Source of the DNA: Burkholderia aenigmatica
GTDB lineage: Bacteria; Pseudomonadota; Gammaproteobacteria; Burkholderiales; Burkholderiaceae
Assembly: GCF_902499175.1 (NCBI RefSeq)
Contig: NZ_CABVQC010000028.1
Location: forward strand, 1-64,000
DNA: 64,000 nt
Direction of reading: 5' to 3'
Shown: piece by piece, positions 33,308-41,454 of the stretch
Layout: each line of letters begins with the position of its first letter
How positions within the stretch are numbered: the stretch's first letter is position 1
Program-made: the position numbers and the translations under genes
Notes under the pieces: generated by a model
What the model saw: only the letters and a program-made list of their open reading frames with translations
Database searches by the model: none
Told to the model about the DNA's origin: nothing

Positions 33308-34165
33308 ATGTACATCGAAATCGAACGCGCGATGGCGAGGATCACCTCGGTGACGCCCATCATGGAGAAGCACGGGAAGAAGAAAAAGCGGCCCGCGCAC
33401 TCGATCATCTTCGAGTTCACGATGACCAACACGGTCCTCGACACGCTCGACAACAACGGCCTGCGCGACGCGTTCTACCGCAAGCCGGCCGGCCCGAGCG
33501 TCGACCCGAAAACGCAGCAGTCGAAGATCGACACCTCGAACGTGAGCGACGGCATCTCGCAGCTGCGGTTCCCGTGGTGGCAGCAATGGATCGACATCCC
33601 GGGCGATCTCCTCGGCTGGTTGCTGACGCTGCACACGGGCAACACCGAGCGGTCGCACATCGTGCTCGACGAGGCGAAGATCAGCGCGTTCCAAGTCCTC
33701 CCGAAAGATCTCGGCATCACCCTCGTCAAGTGCAAGGCGATCGTGCACCCGACGGCGCACGAGAAAGGGAAGATCGACGAGCTGCTGCAGACGGACGTGC
33801 CGGTGTCGATCATGCCGCCGGACAGCGGCGAACAAGCGAGCTTGCTGCCTGGTACGGAGCCCGAGCAGGACGAGGAAGACGGCGACGATGGTGCCGACGC
33901 TGGAGACGGCGACGCGCAGCATGGTACCGAAGACGACACGCCGGCCGCCGCCGCTGGCGATGCTCCGCCCGAAGACCCGTTCGCCGGTACTGATCTCGCG
34001 CGCGGCGTCGTGAAGAGCGATGCGACGGTCACGACGAAGCGCTCGCGCAGCGTGGCGCCGGCCGACAAGCACGCGGATGGCAAGTGGCCCTTCCCGCGCG
34101 ATGGCCAGACGCACGACGCCGGCGACGCGCCGACGGACGGCGAAAAAGCGGCCACCGAAGCCTAA
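33308..34165 (+). CDS. Hypothetical protein of the recombination cluster
   Basis: This 285-residue protein has an ordered N-terminal domain (1-175; e.g. HSIIFEFTMTNTVLDTL, QLRFPWWQQWIDIPGDLLGW) and a long acidic, Gly/Asp/Glu-rich disordered tail. The layout, a beta-domain plus acidic tail, resembles single-strand DNA binding proteins, but no family is recognised. Confidence 0.6.
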   Translation: MYIEIERAMARITSVTPIMEKHGKKKKRPAHSIIFEFTMTNTVLDTLDNNGLRDAFYRKPAGPSVDPKTQQSKIDTSNVSDGISQLRFPWWQQWIDIPGDLLGWLLTLHTGNTERSHIVLDEAKISAFQVLPKDLGITLVKCKAIVHPTAHEKGKIDELLQTDVPVSIMPPDSGEQASLLPGTEPEQDEEDGDDGADAGDGDAQHGTEDDTPAAAAGDAPPEDPFAGTDLARGVVKSDATVTTKRSRSVAPADKHADGKWPFPRDGQTHDAGDAPTDGEKAATEA

Positions 34166-34169
34166 CGCC

Positions 34170-34433
34170 ATGCCTTGCACGCCCTTCCGCCTGCCGGGCG
34201 GCATCACCGGAATCGTGTGCACGCGCGGCCGCAAGCGCGCGCCGCGGTGCTCGGTTCCGGGATGCCAAGCGTCGAGCGCGTTCCAGTGCGACTTCCACAC
34301 GACCACGACGAAGACGTGCGACCGCCACCTGTGCGCGGTGCACGCGCACCAGGTCGGCGACGACATCCACTTCTGCCCGACGCACCTGGCCGAGTCGAGC
34401 GGCAAGAAGCAGGCGCAGGGCGAGCTTTTTTGA
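34170..34433 (+). CDS. Small Cys/His-rich zinc-binding protein
   Basis: This 87-residue protein contains at least six Cys and six His in pairs (CSVPGC, FQCDFH, TCDRHLCAVHAHQ, FCPTHL), a likely two-zinc fold. It directly precedes the DndC-like gene. The function is unknown. Confidence 0.65.
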   Translation: MPCTPFRLPGGITGIVCTRGRKRAPRCSVPGCQASSAFQCDFHTTTTKTCDRHLCAVHAHQVGDDIHFCPTHLAESSGKKQAQGELF

Positions 34434-34446
34434 ATTGAGGATGCAG

Positions 34447-35682
34447 ATGAATCACCAGATCGACATCTTCGCCGCAGGCGCGCAGCGCCTGCAGATGAAC
34501 GACTCCATCGAGCTGACGATCCAGTCGATGCAGGCTTACGGGCCGGCGCACGACCATTGGGGCATCGCCTGGTCGGGTGGCAAGGACAGCACCGCTACGC
34601 TGACGATCCTCTGCTGGCTGATCGACACCGGAAGGATCCCACGGCCGAAGACGCTGACCGTGTTCTACGCAGACACGCGGCAGGAACTGCCGCCGCTCGC
34701 GATCTCGGCACTCAAGATCATGGACGAGCTGCGCGACCGTCGCGTCCAGGTCGAGGTTGTGCGCGCCCCGCTCGACAAACGATTCATGGTTTACATCCTC
34801 GGCCGCGGTGTCCCGCCGCCGAACAACAACACGCTCCGCTGGTGCACGCGCCAGATCAAGATCGATCCGATGGAGGAAGCGCTGCGCCAGCGCCTCGAAG
34901 GCGTCGACGGCGGAATCCTGATGATCACCGGCGTGCGACAGGGCGAAAGTGCGATCCGCGACCGGCGCATCGAGATGAGCTGTGGCAAGGATGGCGCCGA
35001 GTGCGGCCAAGGCTGGTATCAGCAGGTTCTGCCGAACACGCGCGGCCTGCGCGGCCGCATCGCGACTCTTGCTCCGCTGTTGCACTGGCGCGTCTGCCAC
35101 GTCTGGGAATGGCTTAAGCACTGGGCTCCGGAGGCCGATTTCGGCGACTGGTCGACGCGCGCGATCGCGGATGCATACGGCGGCGACGAGGCCGAAGAGC
35201 TGAACGCGCGCACGGGATGCGTAGGCTGCCCGCTGGCGCAGGAAGAGAAGGCGCTGGAAACAGTGCTCCGCAATTCACAGTGGGCCTATCTCGCCCCACT
35301 GCGCGGCATCAAGCCGCTCTGGCGCGAGCTGCGCGAGCCGCACCATCGTCTGCGGAAGCCGGGCCTCGAGAAATTGAAGAACGGCGCCGTCGCGAAGAAC
35401 CCGCAGCGCCTCGGCCCGCTCACCTTCGAAGCGCGTCTGATGGCGCTCGACCGGATTCTATCGATTCAGGCCAAGTGCAACGACATCGCGCGCACCACCG
35501 GTCGCCCACTGATCGATCTGATCGACACCGAGGAGGAGGCCCGGATCCGCGAGCTTATCGCCGCGCAGACGTGGCCCCAAGGATGGGAGGGCGACGAACC
35601 GACGGGTGACGTCGTGCTCGACGTCGTGTACGCCAACGGCGCGGTGCAGCCGCGCCTCTTCAGTGAGGAAGACGCAGCATGA
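34447..35682 (+). CDS. DndC-like PAPS-reductase-family protein
   Basis: This 411-residue protein has the PP-loop SGGKDSTATL (about 40-49), a segment RWCTRQIKIDPMEE, then GVRQGESAIRDRR, and CVGCPLAQEE, the layout of DndC-type sulfur transferases that act in DNA phosphorothioation. Cys residues that could hold an Fe-S cluster are in WCTR and CVGC. GAGG stands six bases before the ATG at 34447; the ATG at 34441 abuts it and is less likely. No DndD, DndE or DndA genes are near, so the true substrate is open. Confidence 0.8.
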   Translation: MNHQIDIFAAGAQRLQMNDSIELTIQSMQAYGPAHDHWGIAWSGGKDSTATLTILCWLIDTGRIPRPKTLTVFYADTRQELPPLAISALKIMDELRDRRVQVEVVRAPLDKRFMVYILGRGVPPPNNNTLRWCTRQIKIDPMEEALRQRLEGVDGGILMITGVRQGESAIRDRRIEMSCGKDGAECGQGWYQQVLPNTRGLRGRIATLAPLLHWRVCHVWEWLKHWAPEADFGDWSTRAIADAYGGDEAEELNARTGCVGCPLAQEEKALETVLRNSQWAYLAPLRGIKPLWRELREPHHRLRKPGLEKLKNGAVAKNPQRLGPLTFEARLMALDRILSIQAKCNDIARTTGRPLIDLIDTEEEARIRELIAAQTWPQGWEGDEPTGDVVLDVVYANGAVQPRLFSEEDAA

Positions 35683-36524
35683 CCACCAACACCTATGGCG
35701 GATACACGGTCGCTCAGCTGCGCAGCTTCATCGCGCACACCTTCGACACCGAGCACGGCGGCGATACGATCGACGAGCTGGCCGGCGACACCGCGGCGAG
35801 CGCAAACATCGTGCGCGACCTGCTCGACACAATCGAGCCGCAGCAGGATGGCGACCTCCTCCGTCCGGTCGCGCGCTGGGTGTACAACGCGGTGCGCGTG
35901 AATCTCGACCTGCTGCACGGAATCTGCGGCGAGTTCGGTTGCCCGCAGGGCGCCGACGTCGCGACGTGGTTGCGCGCACGGCTCGCGGGCGCAACAGCGC
36001 CGTGCCAGTGCAGCGGCCTGGGCCCGTGCGAGCAGCGCACCGACGGTTCGTGCCGGCTGCAGCGTGAGGTCGATGCGTCGATTCCCACCGGCGTTCTCGC
36101 CGCACTCAACCGCATGTGCACGCCGCTCGACGAATCGGTGCTGTGCGGCGCGACGGCGGCCGCTGACGCGCACTCGATGAGTGTGATCCGGGATTACGTG
36201 CTGCGTGGTGGCGCTGCACCGTTGGGTGCCGAGGTAACGGCGGCCGCACGCGACGTCCTCGTCGAGCGCCGCCGGCAAGTCGAGGCGGAAGGCTGGACGC
36301 CAGAGCACGACGACCATCACGCAGACGGCAGCATCGCGCTCGCCGCAGCCTGCTATGCGGTGGCGGACAACGAGAATTATCCGCTCGCCGAAGCGCCCGA
36401 TCTCTGGCCGTGGGATCTCGACTGGTGGAAACCGTCGACTGAGCGCCGCAATCTCGTGAAGGCTGGCGCGCTGATCCTCGCCGAGATCGAGCGGATCGAC
36501 CGCGCGGAGGCGAAAGCATGCTGA
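35679..36524 (+). CDS. Hypothetical protein with conserved phage C-terminal domain
   Basis: This 281-residue protein has an N-terminal helical part (1-90), a Cys-rich middle (CQCSGLGPCEQ) and a C-terminal domain with VEAEGWTPEHDDHHADGSIA and then WPWDLDWWKPS. That last pattern recurs in many phage proteins of unknown function. The His/Asp cluster suggests metal binding. It overlaps both neighbours. Confidence 0.6.
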   Translation: MTTNTYGGYTVAQLRSFIAHTFDTEHGGDTIDELAGDTAASANIVRDLLDTIEPQQDGDLLRPVARWVYNAVRVNLDLLHGICGEFGCPQGADVATWLRARLAGATAPCQCSGLGPCEQRTDGSCRLQREVDASIPTGVLAALNRMCTPLDESVLCGATAAADAHSMSVIRDYVLRGGAAPLGAEVTAAARDVLVERRRQVEAEGWTPEHDDHHADGSIALAAACYAVADNENYPLAEAPDLWPWDLDWWKPSTERRNLVKAGALILAEIERIDRAEAKAC

Positions 36525-36712
36525 CCGACGTCGAAGTGTTCGCGATCCGCGCGGCCGGGCTGCCCGAGCACCTGCGCGAGAAGCTGTATCCGGAGCTGAA
36601 GCCGCGCTGCTCGTACTGCGACGGCACGGGCGACGTGCGCGACGTGCACGACGCGACCGGTGAATGCCGCGGCGTGTGCACGGCGTGCGTCGTTGCGGGA
36701 GACGCATCGTGA
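36518..36712 (+). CDS. Small zinc-ribbon protein
   Basis: This 64-residue protein ends with two Cys pairs, CSYCDGTGDV and CRGVCTAC, resembling a DnaJ-like CxxCxGxG zinc motif. It overlaps both neighbouring genes. The function is unknown. Confidence 0.6.
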   Translation: MLTDVEVFAIRAAGLPEHLREKLYPELKPRCSYCDGTGDVRDVHDATGECRGVCTACVVAGDAS

Positions 36713-36981
36713 GAAAAGCACGCGCGAGTGGGAAGCGCTTCCCAGAAAAATGCCTCGTCTGCCGAAAGCGGTGCCCCGAGAAGACGATGCCGGCTGCGAC
36801 AGGCTGGGATTGGTTTCACGGCTATCTGCCCGCCACCGTGCATTTCTGCCCTGAGCACAAAACCGGCGAGTTACGTGATCGCCTTCTCCGGATCGGCGAG
36901 AAAAAGCCGGAAGCATGGACGAGCGACGAGCAGAAGTTTGTCGCGGCCTTCTTGGCCGAGATCAACACGTTTGGAGGTTGA
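36709..36981 (+). CDS. Small zinc-binding protein
   Basis: This 90-residue protein starts at the GTG overlapping the previous stop (GTGA). Cys pairs CLVC and a later HFCPEH could bind zinc. The C-terminal half is helical. No family recognised. Confidence 0.55.
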   Translation: MRKARASGKRFPEKCLVCRKRCPEKTMPAATGWDWFHGYLPATVHFCPEHKTGELRDRLLRIGEKKPEAWTSDEQKFVAAFLAEINTFGG

Positions 36982-36983
36982 CC

Positions 36984-37232
36984 ATGGCGAGCTGCTCCTA
37001 CCCCACCACCCTGACGCCGGCCCTTGGCCGCGTGCTCGGCATGATGGTCTGGGAGACCGGCCCCATCGCGCACGCGCTGCGCGCCGCCGGCCATGTGATC
37101 GAGCGCACGCCGGCGGCCGAACAGGCGGCGGTGCTCCACTGGCTGACCAGCTTCGCGCTCGAGCACGGCGCGGACTGGGAGCGGCACGCGGCCGCCGCGC
37201 TGCACGCGCTCACCGAATCGAGGAGAGATTGA
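36984..37232 (+). CDS. Hypothetical protein
   Basis: This 82-residue helical protein (GRVLGMMVWETGPIAHALRA; WLTSFALEHGADWERHAAAA) follows a GGAGG site. It lies near the end of the early operon. No function can be read. Confidence 0.6.
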   Translation: MASCSYPTTLTPALGRVLGMMVWETGPIAHALRAAGHVIERTPAAEQAAVLHWLTSFALEHGADWERHAAAALHALTESRRD

Positions 37233-37234
37233 AC

Positions 37235-37600
37235 ATGGGCCGTCGCCGGATGTACGAACCGCGCGTGCTGAATGCCGACAACGTGTTCGCGCGGATGATC
37301 CCGGGCAAGACGTACCCCGCATACGTCATCGCCGCGAGCTTCAAGGTGCCGACGAAGGATGTGCGGCCGCACCTCGACGCGCTGATCGAGTCGGGGCGCA
37401 TCGAGCACAGCCACGCGCTCGCGAAGACACTCGGCTTCCGGCGGCCGGGCCAGCTACCCGAGATGGAAGCGCCGGCGGCCGTCCACGATACCAGCATCGC
37501 TGCGGCGCCGACGCCGCCGAACCTGAATTCAACCCTGACCGGCTACGAACGCGAGATCCGCAGCTGGGTCGAACTCTGCATGATGACGAGGACACGATGA
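37235..37600 (+). CDS. Hypothetical DNA-binding-like protein
   Basis: This 121-residue protein has a GGAGAG site. The segment YVIAASFKVPTKDVRPHLDA followed by LIESGRIEH reads like a small winged-helix domain. It overlaps the excisionase-like gene. Function uncertain. Confidence 0.55.
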   Translation: MGRRRMYEPRVLNADNVFARMIPGKTYPAYVIAASFKVPTKDVRPHLDALIESGRIEHSHALAKTLGFRRPGQLPEMEAPAAVHDTSIAAAPTPPNLNSTLTGYEREIRSWVELCMMTRTR

Positions 37601-37818
37601 TGGAAACGAACGAAGTGATCAGCGTCGCTCGCCGCGCGGTCCAGCTGTACGCGGAGACGCATCCGCGCCCGACGCAGGTCACACAGCTGCAGGCCGCCGA
37701 GATGCTGGGACTGAGCCGCGCGACCGTGAGCAAGATGGTGAAGGCCGGCCAGCTCAAGTTGAACCGGTGCGGCATGATCCCCATCGAGCAGATCGACGAG
37801 GCGCGCGCGTGCGCCTAG
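37597..37818 (+). CDS. Excisionase-like helix-turn-helix protein
   Basis: This 73-residue protein contains QLQAAEMLGLSRATVSKMVK, followed by IPIEQIDEA, the excisionase/AlpA-type helix-turn-helix. It is the last gene of the rightward operon and overlaps the convergent integrase gene by four bases, which supports an excisionase or directionality role. The start could be 37597 or 37600. Confidence 0.75.
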   Translation: MMETNEVISVARRAVQLYAETHPRPTQVTQLQAAEMLGLSRATVSKMVKAGQLKLNRCGMIPIEQIDEARACA

Positions 37819-38858
37819 AGGCGGGCCGCGATGTCCTCGGCGGACTCGCGGTAGTACGTCCGGTGCAGGATCTTCAGGTCGGCGTGGCCGCTGATTTTCG
37901 CCAGCGTCATCACGTCGACCTTCCGCGACAACCGCGTCAGTGCTTCGGCTCGGGAGTCGTGAAAATGCAGTTCGGCGATCTCCGGATACGCGACGGCCAA
38001 ACGATCGCGTGCTTTCCGGAACAGCGTGTCGAGCGAACCTGACGAGATCGTGAAGCACTTTTCTCGATCGGCAACAGGTTTCAGCAGGCGGATCGCATGC
38101 CGAGAGAGTGGCACCTCACGCGGCTTCCCTGTCAGATGCTGTGTTTTGTGGTCGACCGTCGCGACGCGGCGACGCAGGTTGAGCGTCGCTTCCCCCAGGC
38201 TCAAGATCTCGCCAGCACGCATCGCCGTGCGCAGTGCGACGAGAAACGCGAGCGCGGCTTCCTGACTCTTCGATTCCGGCGCGACGCCTGACCGATAGCC
38301 GAGCTGCCGACAGAGCAAGCGCACCTCGTGTGGCCGCACGCGGCGATCACGCGGCGGCGGATCGGCCGGCAGCCGGAAGCCTTCGAACGGGTTCGACTCC
38401 ATCCAGTGCCATTCCTTGCGCGCGATACTGAACGCATTGCGCAGCCAGCTGATATCGCGCTGCACCGAAGCCGTCGATACGGCTGCCACCTTCTCCCCAT
38501 CGCTCCCCACGAACCCTTTCAGCCGCGCGTCGCGCCATGCCGCAAGGTCGGGGGTTTTCACGTCCGCCAGTTTCCTGTCGGCGAGATCGGGGAAGTTTCG
38601 GAGGAACGCGTGCAGGCGAAGCGATTCCGGGCGCGCGCCACGCTTGCTAGGGATCACCTCGGTGTCGTACCGCACCAGCATCTCGCGCAGCGTGTGCAGG
38701 TCGGCCGGCGCGAGATCCTTGCGCTGGCGCATCTCGTGCTCGCGCATCGCGGCCCAGGCATTCGCCTCGCGCTTGGTGCGCAACACCTTGGAATCGCGTT
38801 GGCCGAGAACCGACAGCTGTACTCGCCAGCCGTCTTTGTGGGGGGTGATAGAGGCCAC
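37815..38858 (-). CDS. int: Phage tyrosine integrase
   Basis: This 347-residue recombinase has the residues of the family in order: Arg214 (TAMRAGEIL), Lys238, His300-x-x-Arg303 (HFHDSRAEA), His325 (SGHAD) and a Tyr at 335 or 336 (RTYYRES). The N-terminal 75 residues form the arm-binding part and 75-170 the core-binding domain. It begins at GTG 38858 with no clear ribosome site. It lies 154 bases from the tRNA-Leu gene, the probable attachment site. Confidence 0.92.
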   Translation of the reverse strand: MASITPHKDGWRVQLSVLGQRDSKVLRTKREANAWAAMREHEMRQRKDLAPADLHTLREMLVRYDTEVIPSKRGARPESLRLHAFLRNFPDLADRKLADVKTPDLAAWRDARLKGFVGSDGEKVAAVSTASVQRDISWLRNAFSIARKEWHWMESNPFEGFRLPADPPPRDRRVRPHEVRLLCRQLGYRSGVAPESKSQEAALAFLVALRTAMRAGEILSLGEATLNLRRRVATVDHKTQHLTGKPREVPLSRHAIRLLKPVADREKCFTISSGSLDTLFRKARDRLAVAYPEIAELHFHDSRAEALTRLSRKVDVMTLAKISGHADLKILHRTYYRESAEDIAARL

Positions 38859-39012
38859 CGTGGGGAGTCCCGTGGGGAAAGGATGGGGACTCCATTGTAC
38901 AAATTACGGCAGAACAGGCCTAGATATGCCTGTATAGATGAACAGTGCCGAGCCGCTAACCCGTTGATTATGCATACTTCTGCATGGTGGGCATTCTTGT
39001 GCAGATGTTCGT
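38859..39012. promoter_or_regulatory. Region between integrase and tRNA: att arm and int promoter candidate
   Basis: No gene is seen here. On the minus strand a TACAAT -10-like hexamer lies just before the integrase. Imperfect repeats GCCTAGATAT/GCCTGTATAG lie at about 38918-38938, and ATGCATACTTCTGCAT at about 38970-38985 is a short inverted repeat. These are suitable arm or IHF-type sites but unproven. Confidence 0.4.
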
Positions 39013-39060
39013 TGGTGCGTGAGGCCGGACTCGAACCGGCACACCCTTGCGGGCGTCAGG
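39013..39060. other. Probable attachment site (3' part of tRNA-Leu)
   Basis: The integrase lies beside the 3' end of this tRNA, the usual target of tyrosine integrases. The tRNA is complete in the window, so the prophage would have supplied or restored its 3' end. The second copy of the core would lie outside the left edge, so core limits cannot be set. Confidence 0.55.
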
Positions 39061-39099
39061 ACCTAAACCTGGTGCGTCTACCAATTTCGCCACTCACGC
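39013..39099 (-). tRNA. tRNA-Leu (anticodon UAG)
   Basis: The minus strand gives a 7-bp acceptor (GCGTGAG/CTCACGC), a discriminator A, an encoded CCA (39013-39015), a long variable arm as in class II tRNAs, the T-arm GGTTCGAGTCC and an anticodon loop TTTAGGT reading TAG. The length of 87 bases suits tRNA-Leu. Confidence 0.95.
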
Positions 39100-39335
39100 G
39101 CATTTCTGTCGCCTGATCACGCGGCACGCAAGATGCGTTTCCACGCGCCCGGGACATCGCGCCGGCCTGGAACCGGCACGCCCGATCAGGCGAGCGCGAG
39201 ATTCTACCCGATCCGCGCGGCATTGTCTCGCCCCTGCCGGCACCCGTCGTGCAGCGGTGCTAGAATGCCGCGCTCGACGTTTCGGCACCGCGCCGCCGCG
39301 CGTCCCCCGAACCCGCCCCCCACACGATTCCGCCC

Positions 39336-40169
39336 GTGAACTTCGACGACTACTGTCAGCAAAAGGCCGCCCCCGCGGGCTCCAGCGTCTATTACGCGCT
39401 GCGCCAGGCGCCGCTCGCCACGCAACCGCGCCTGACCGCCCTGTTCGCGCTGCGCCGCGAACTCGAGGAAACCGTCAAGGAAACCAGCGACCCGACCATC
39501 GGACACACGAAGCTCGCGTGGTGGCACAAGGAACTTGCGGCACTGGCCGACGGGCAGCCGTCGCACCCGGTCACGAAAGCGCTCGCGCAGCATCATCCGG
39601 CGATCGCCGCCGAGGCCGACGCATTGCGCACGCTCGTCAACGGTTACGGGATGGATCTCGAACAGGCGCGCTACCTCGATTTCGCGAACCTGCAGCGCTA
39701 TATCGCGCAGGTCGGCGGCGTCTTCGCGTCGCTGGTCGCGCGCGCCAGCGCTGCGAACCCGGCCGACCCGCAACCGTGGGCCGCGGATGCCGGCCGCGCA
39801 CTGATGCTCGCGCAATTCGTGCAGGAACTCGGCAACGACGCGCGCCACGGCCGCATCTACCTGCCGATCGACGAACTGCAGCGCTACAACGTGACCGCGG
39901 CCGATCTGCTGAACCGCCGCTACAGCCCGGCCTTCACCGAATTGCTGCAATTCCAGACGGCCCGCGCGCGCGAAGCGCTCGCGGCCGCCGAAGCGGCGAT
40001 CCCCGCATCCGAACGCCGCGCGCAGCGCACGCTGCGCGCGCAGATCGCACTGACCGGCTCGCTGCTCGACGAAATCGAGCGCGACGGCTACCAGGTACTG
40101 CACCAGCGCATCGCGCTGACGCCGATCCGCAAGCTGTGGATCGCGTGGCGTGCCGCGCGCCGGCGCTGA
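39336..40169 (+). CDS. Squalene/phytoene synthase-fold protein, possibly non-catalytic
   Basis: This 277-residue protein starts at GTG 39336. It has the family layout (PAGSSVYYALRQAPLATQPR; QFVQELGNDARHGRIYLP). The first Asp-rich motif of true synthases is replaced by a Glu-rich RELEETVKETSD, and the next segment, PTIGHTKLAWWHKEL, resembles NDUFAF6-type members that help respiratory complex I assembly. Annotation as HpnD/presqualene synthase is the usual alternative. It lies right after the tRNA on the host side. Confidence 0.7.
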   Translation: MNFDDYCQQKAAPAGSSVYYALRQAPLATQPRLTALFALRRELEETVKETSDPTIGHTKLAWWHKELAALADGQPSHPVTKALAQHHPAIAAEADALRTLVNGYGMDLEQARYLDFANLQRYIAQVGGVFASLVARASAANPADPQPWAADAGRALMLAQFVQELGNDARHGRIYLPIDELQRYNVTAADLLNRRYSPAFTELLQFQTARAREALAAAEAAIPASERRAQRTLRAQIALTGSLLDEIERDGYQVLHQRIALTPIRKLWIAWRAARRR

Positions 40170-40178
40170 CCTGACTCC

Positions 40179-41387
40179 CTACGCCTTCAGCAGCGGCAGC
40201 GTATTGAAGCGCTGCTGCAGCACGCGCGTCGCGTCGAGCCCCCACCACGGCCCGAGCACGGTCGTGTAGAGCTGGCGGAAATCGACCGCGACCGGCAGGT
40301 TGCCGTTGCCGTCGAGCCGCCCGAGCGCGGGTGGCGCACCGTATAGCCCGCCAGCCACGCGGCCGCCCATCACGAAATGCGGCGCGGCCGTGCCGTGATC
40401 GGTGCCGTTGCTCTGGTTCTCGCGCACGCGCCGTCCGAATTCCGCATACGTCATCACGAGCGTCTGGTTCCAGCGCCCGAGCTCGATCAACGCACCGCGC
40501 ATCGCGCTCATCCCTTCCGCAAACTGCTTGAGCAGCGCGGCCTGCTGCCCCGGCTGGTTCTGGTGCGTATCGAAGCCGTTGAGCGTCAGGCGCAGCACCG
40601 CGACACCGTCCTGCGCGCCAGGCCCGGACGCTTCGCACGCGGCCAGCACCTGCATCGCAGTCTTGACCGACGTGCCGAACGCGCCAGCCGGAAAGGCCGT
40701 CCTGAACTCACGCATCCCGCCGCGCGGGCGCAGCCGGTCGGCCGCCTTCACGATGTCGTTCTCGACGTCGATGATGTGTGCGAGCGCGGGGTTCTGTTCG
40801 CGCAGCGACGACGGCTCGGCGAGCCGGGCCGCACGGATGAACTGCGCGGGATTGACGAGCGCGATCGCACGCGCGCCGTTCGAGAGCGGCCCCATCTCGG
40901 CGCTGCCGAGCACGACGCCGTCCGCCGCGAAACCGGGCGGCACGGGCGCCTGCGCGAACGTGCGCGTGAGCCAGCCTTCGTGCAGGTATTGATCCGAGCG
41001 CGACGCGGTATCCCAGATCTCGATCGAGCGGAAATGCGACAGGTTCGGCTGCGGATAGCCGACACCCTGCACGACCGCGACCTGCCCGTCGCGCCACAGC
41101 GGCATCAGCGGTGCCAGCGACGGATGCAGCCCCGTGTGCGCATCGAGTTGCAGCACCTGCTCACGCTTGATGCCGATGCTGCGCCGGAACTGGTAGTACA
41201 GCGGATCCGCGTACGGCACCACTGTGTTGAGGCCGTCGTTGCCGCCCTTCAGCTCGACGAGGATCAACACGTTCGCATACCCGGCCACTGGCGGCCGCCC
41301 CGTCGCGGCCATCGCGGGCGCCTGCCACAGCGACACGCCGGCCGCGGCCGCAGCGCCCGTCAGCGTCAGAAAATCACGTCGGTTCAT
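40179..41387 (-). CDS. DUF1501 family exported protein
   Basis: This 402-residue protein starts with a twin-arginine type signal (MNRRDFLTLTGAAAAAG). Its core includes KGGNDGLNTVVPYADPLYY, typical of DUF1501 and related to alkaline-phosphatase/sulfatase-like folds, and MTYAEFGRRVREN. It is translated with the DUF1800 gene upstream, as in most genomes where both exist. The role is unknown; export in folded form is implied. Confidence 0.88.
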   Translation of the reverse strand: MNRRDFLTLTGAAAAAGVSLWQAPAMAATGRPPVAGYANVLILVELKGGNDGLNTVVPYADPLYYQFRRSIGIKREQVLQLDAHTGLHPSLAPLMPLWRDGQVAVVQGVGYPQPNLSHFRSIEIWDTASRSDQYLHEGWLTRTFAQAPVPPGFAADGVVLGSAEMGPLSNGARAIALVNPAQFIRAARLAEPSSLREQNPALAHIIDVENDIVKAADRLRPRGGMREFRTAFPAGAFGTSVKTAMQVLAACEASGPGAQDGVAVLRLTLNGFDTHQNQPGQQAALLKQFAEGMSAMRGALIELGRWNQTLVMTYAEFGRRVRENQSNGTDHGTAAPHFVMGGRVAGGLYGAPPALGRLDGNGNLPVAVDFRQLYTTVLGPWWGLDATRVLQQRFNTLPLLKA

Positions 41388-41454
41388 CGCGCATCCTTTG
41401 GTTCGCCGCCCGGCACCTTTGCCGCACCGGCTCCCCGCTTCATCGTCGTTCGAA

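Noticed and set aside
1..38858. Lysis cassette (holin, endolysin, spanins)
   Set aside because: I looked through the whole prophage part and saw none apart from the lysozyme-like domain of the tape measure protein; the cassette probably lies left of position 1.
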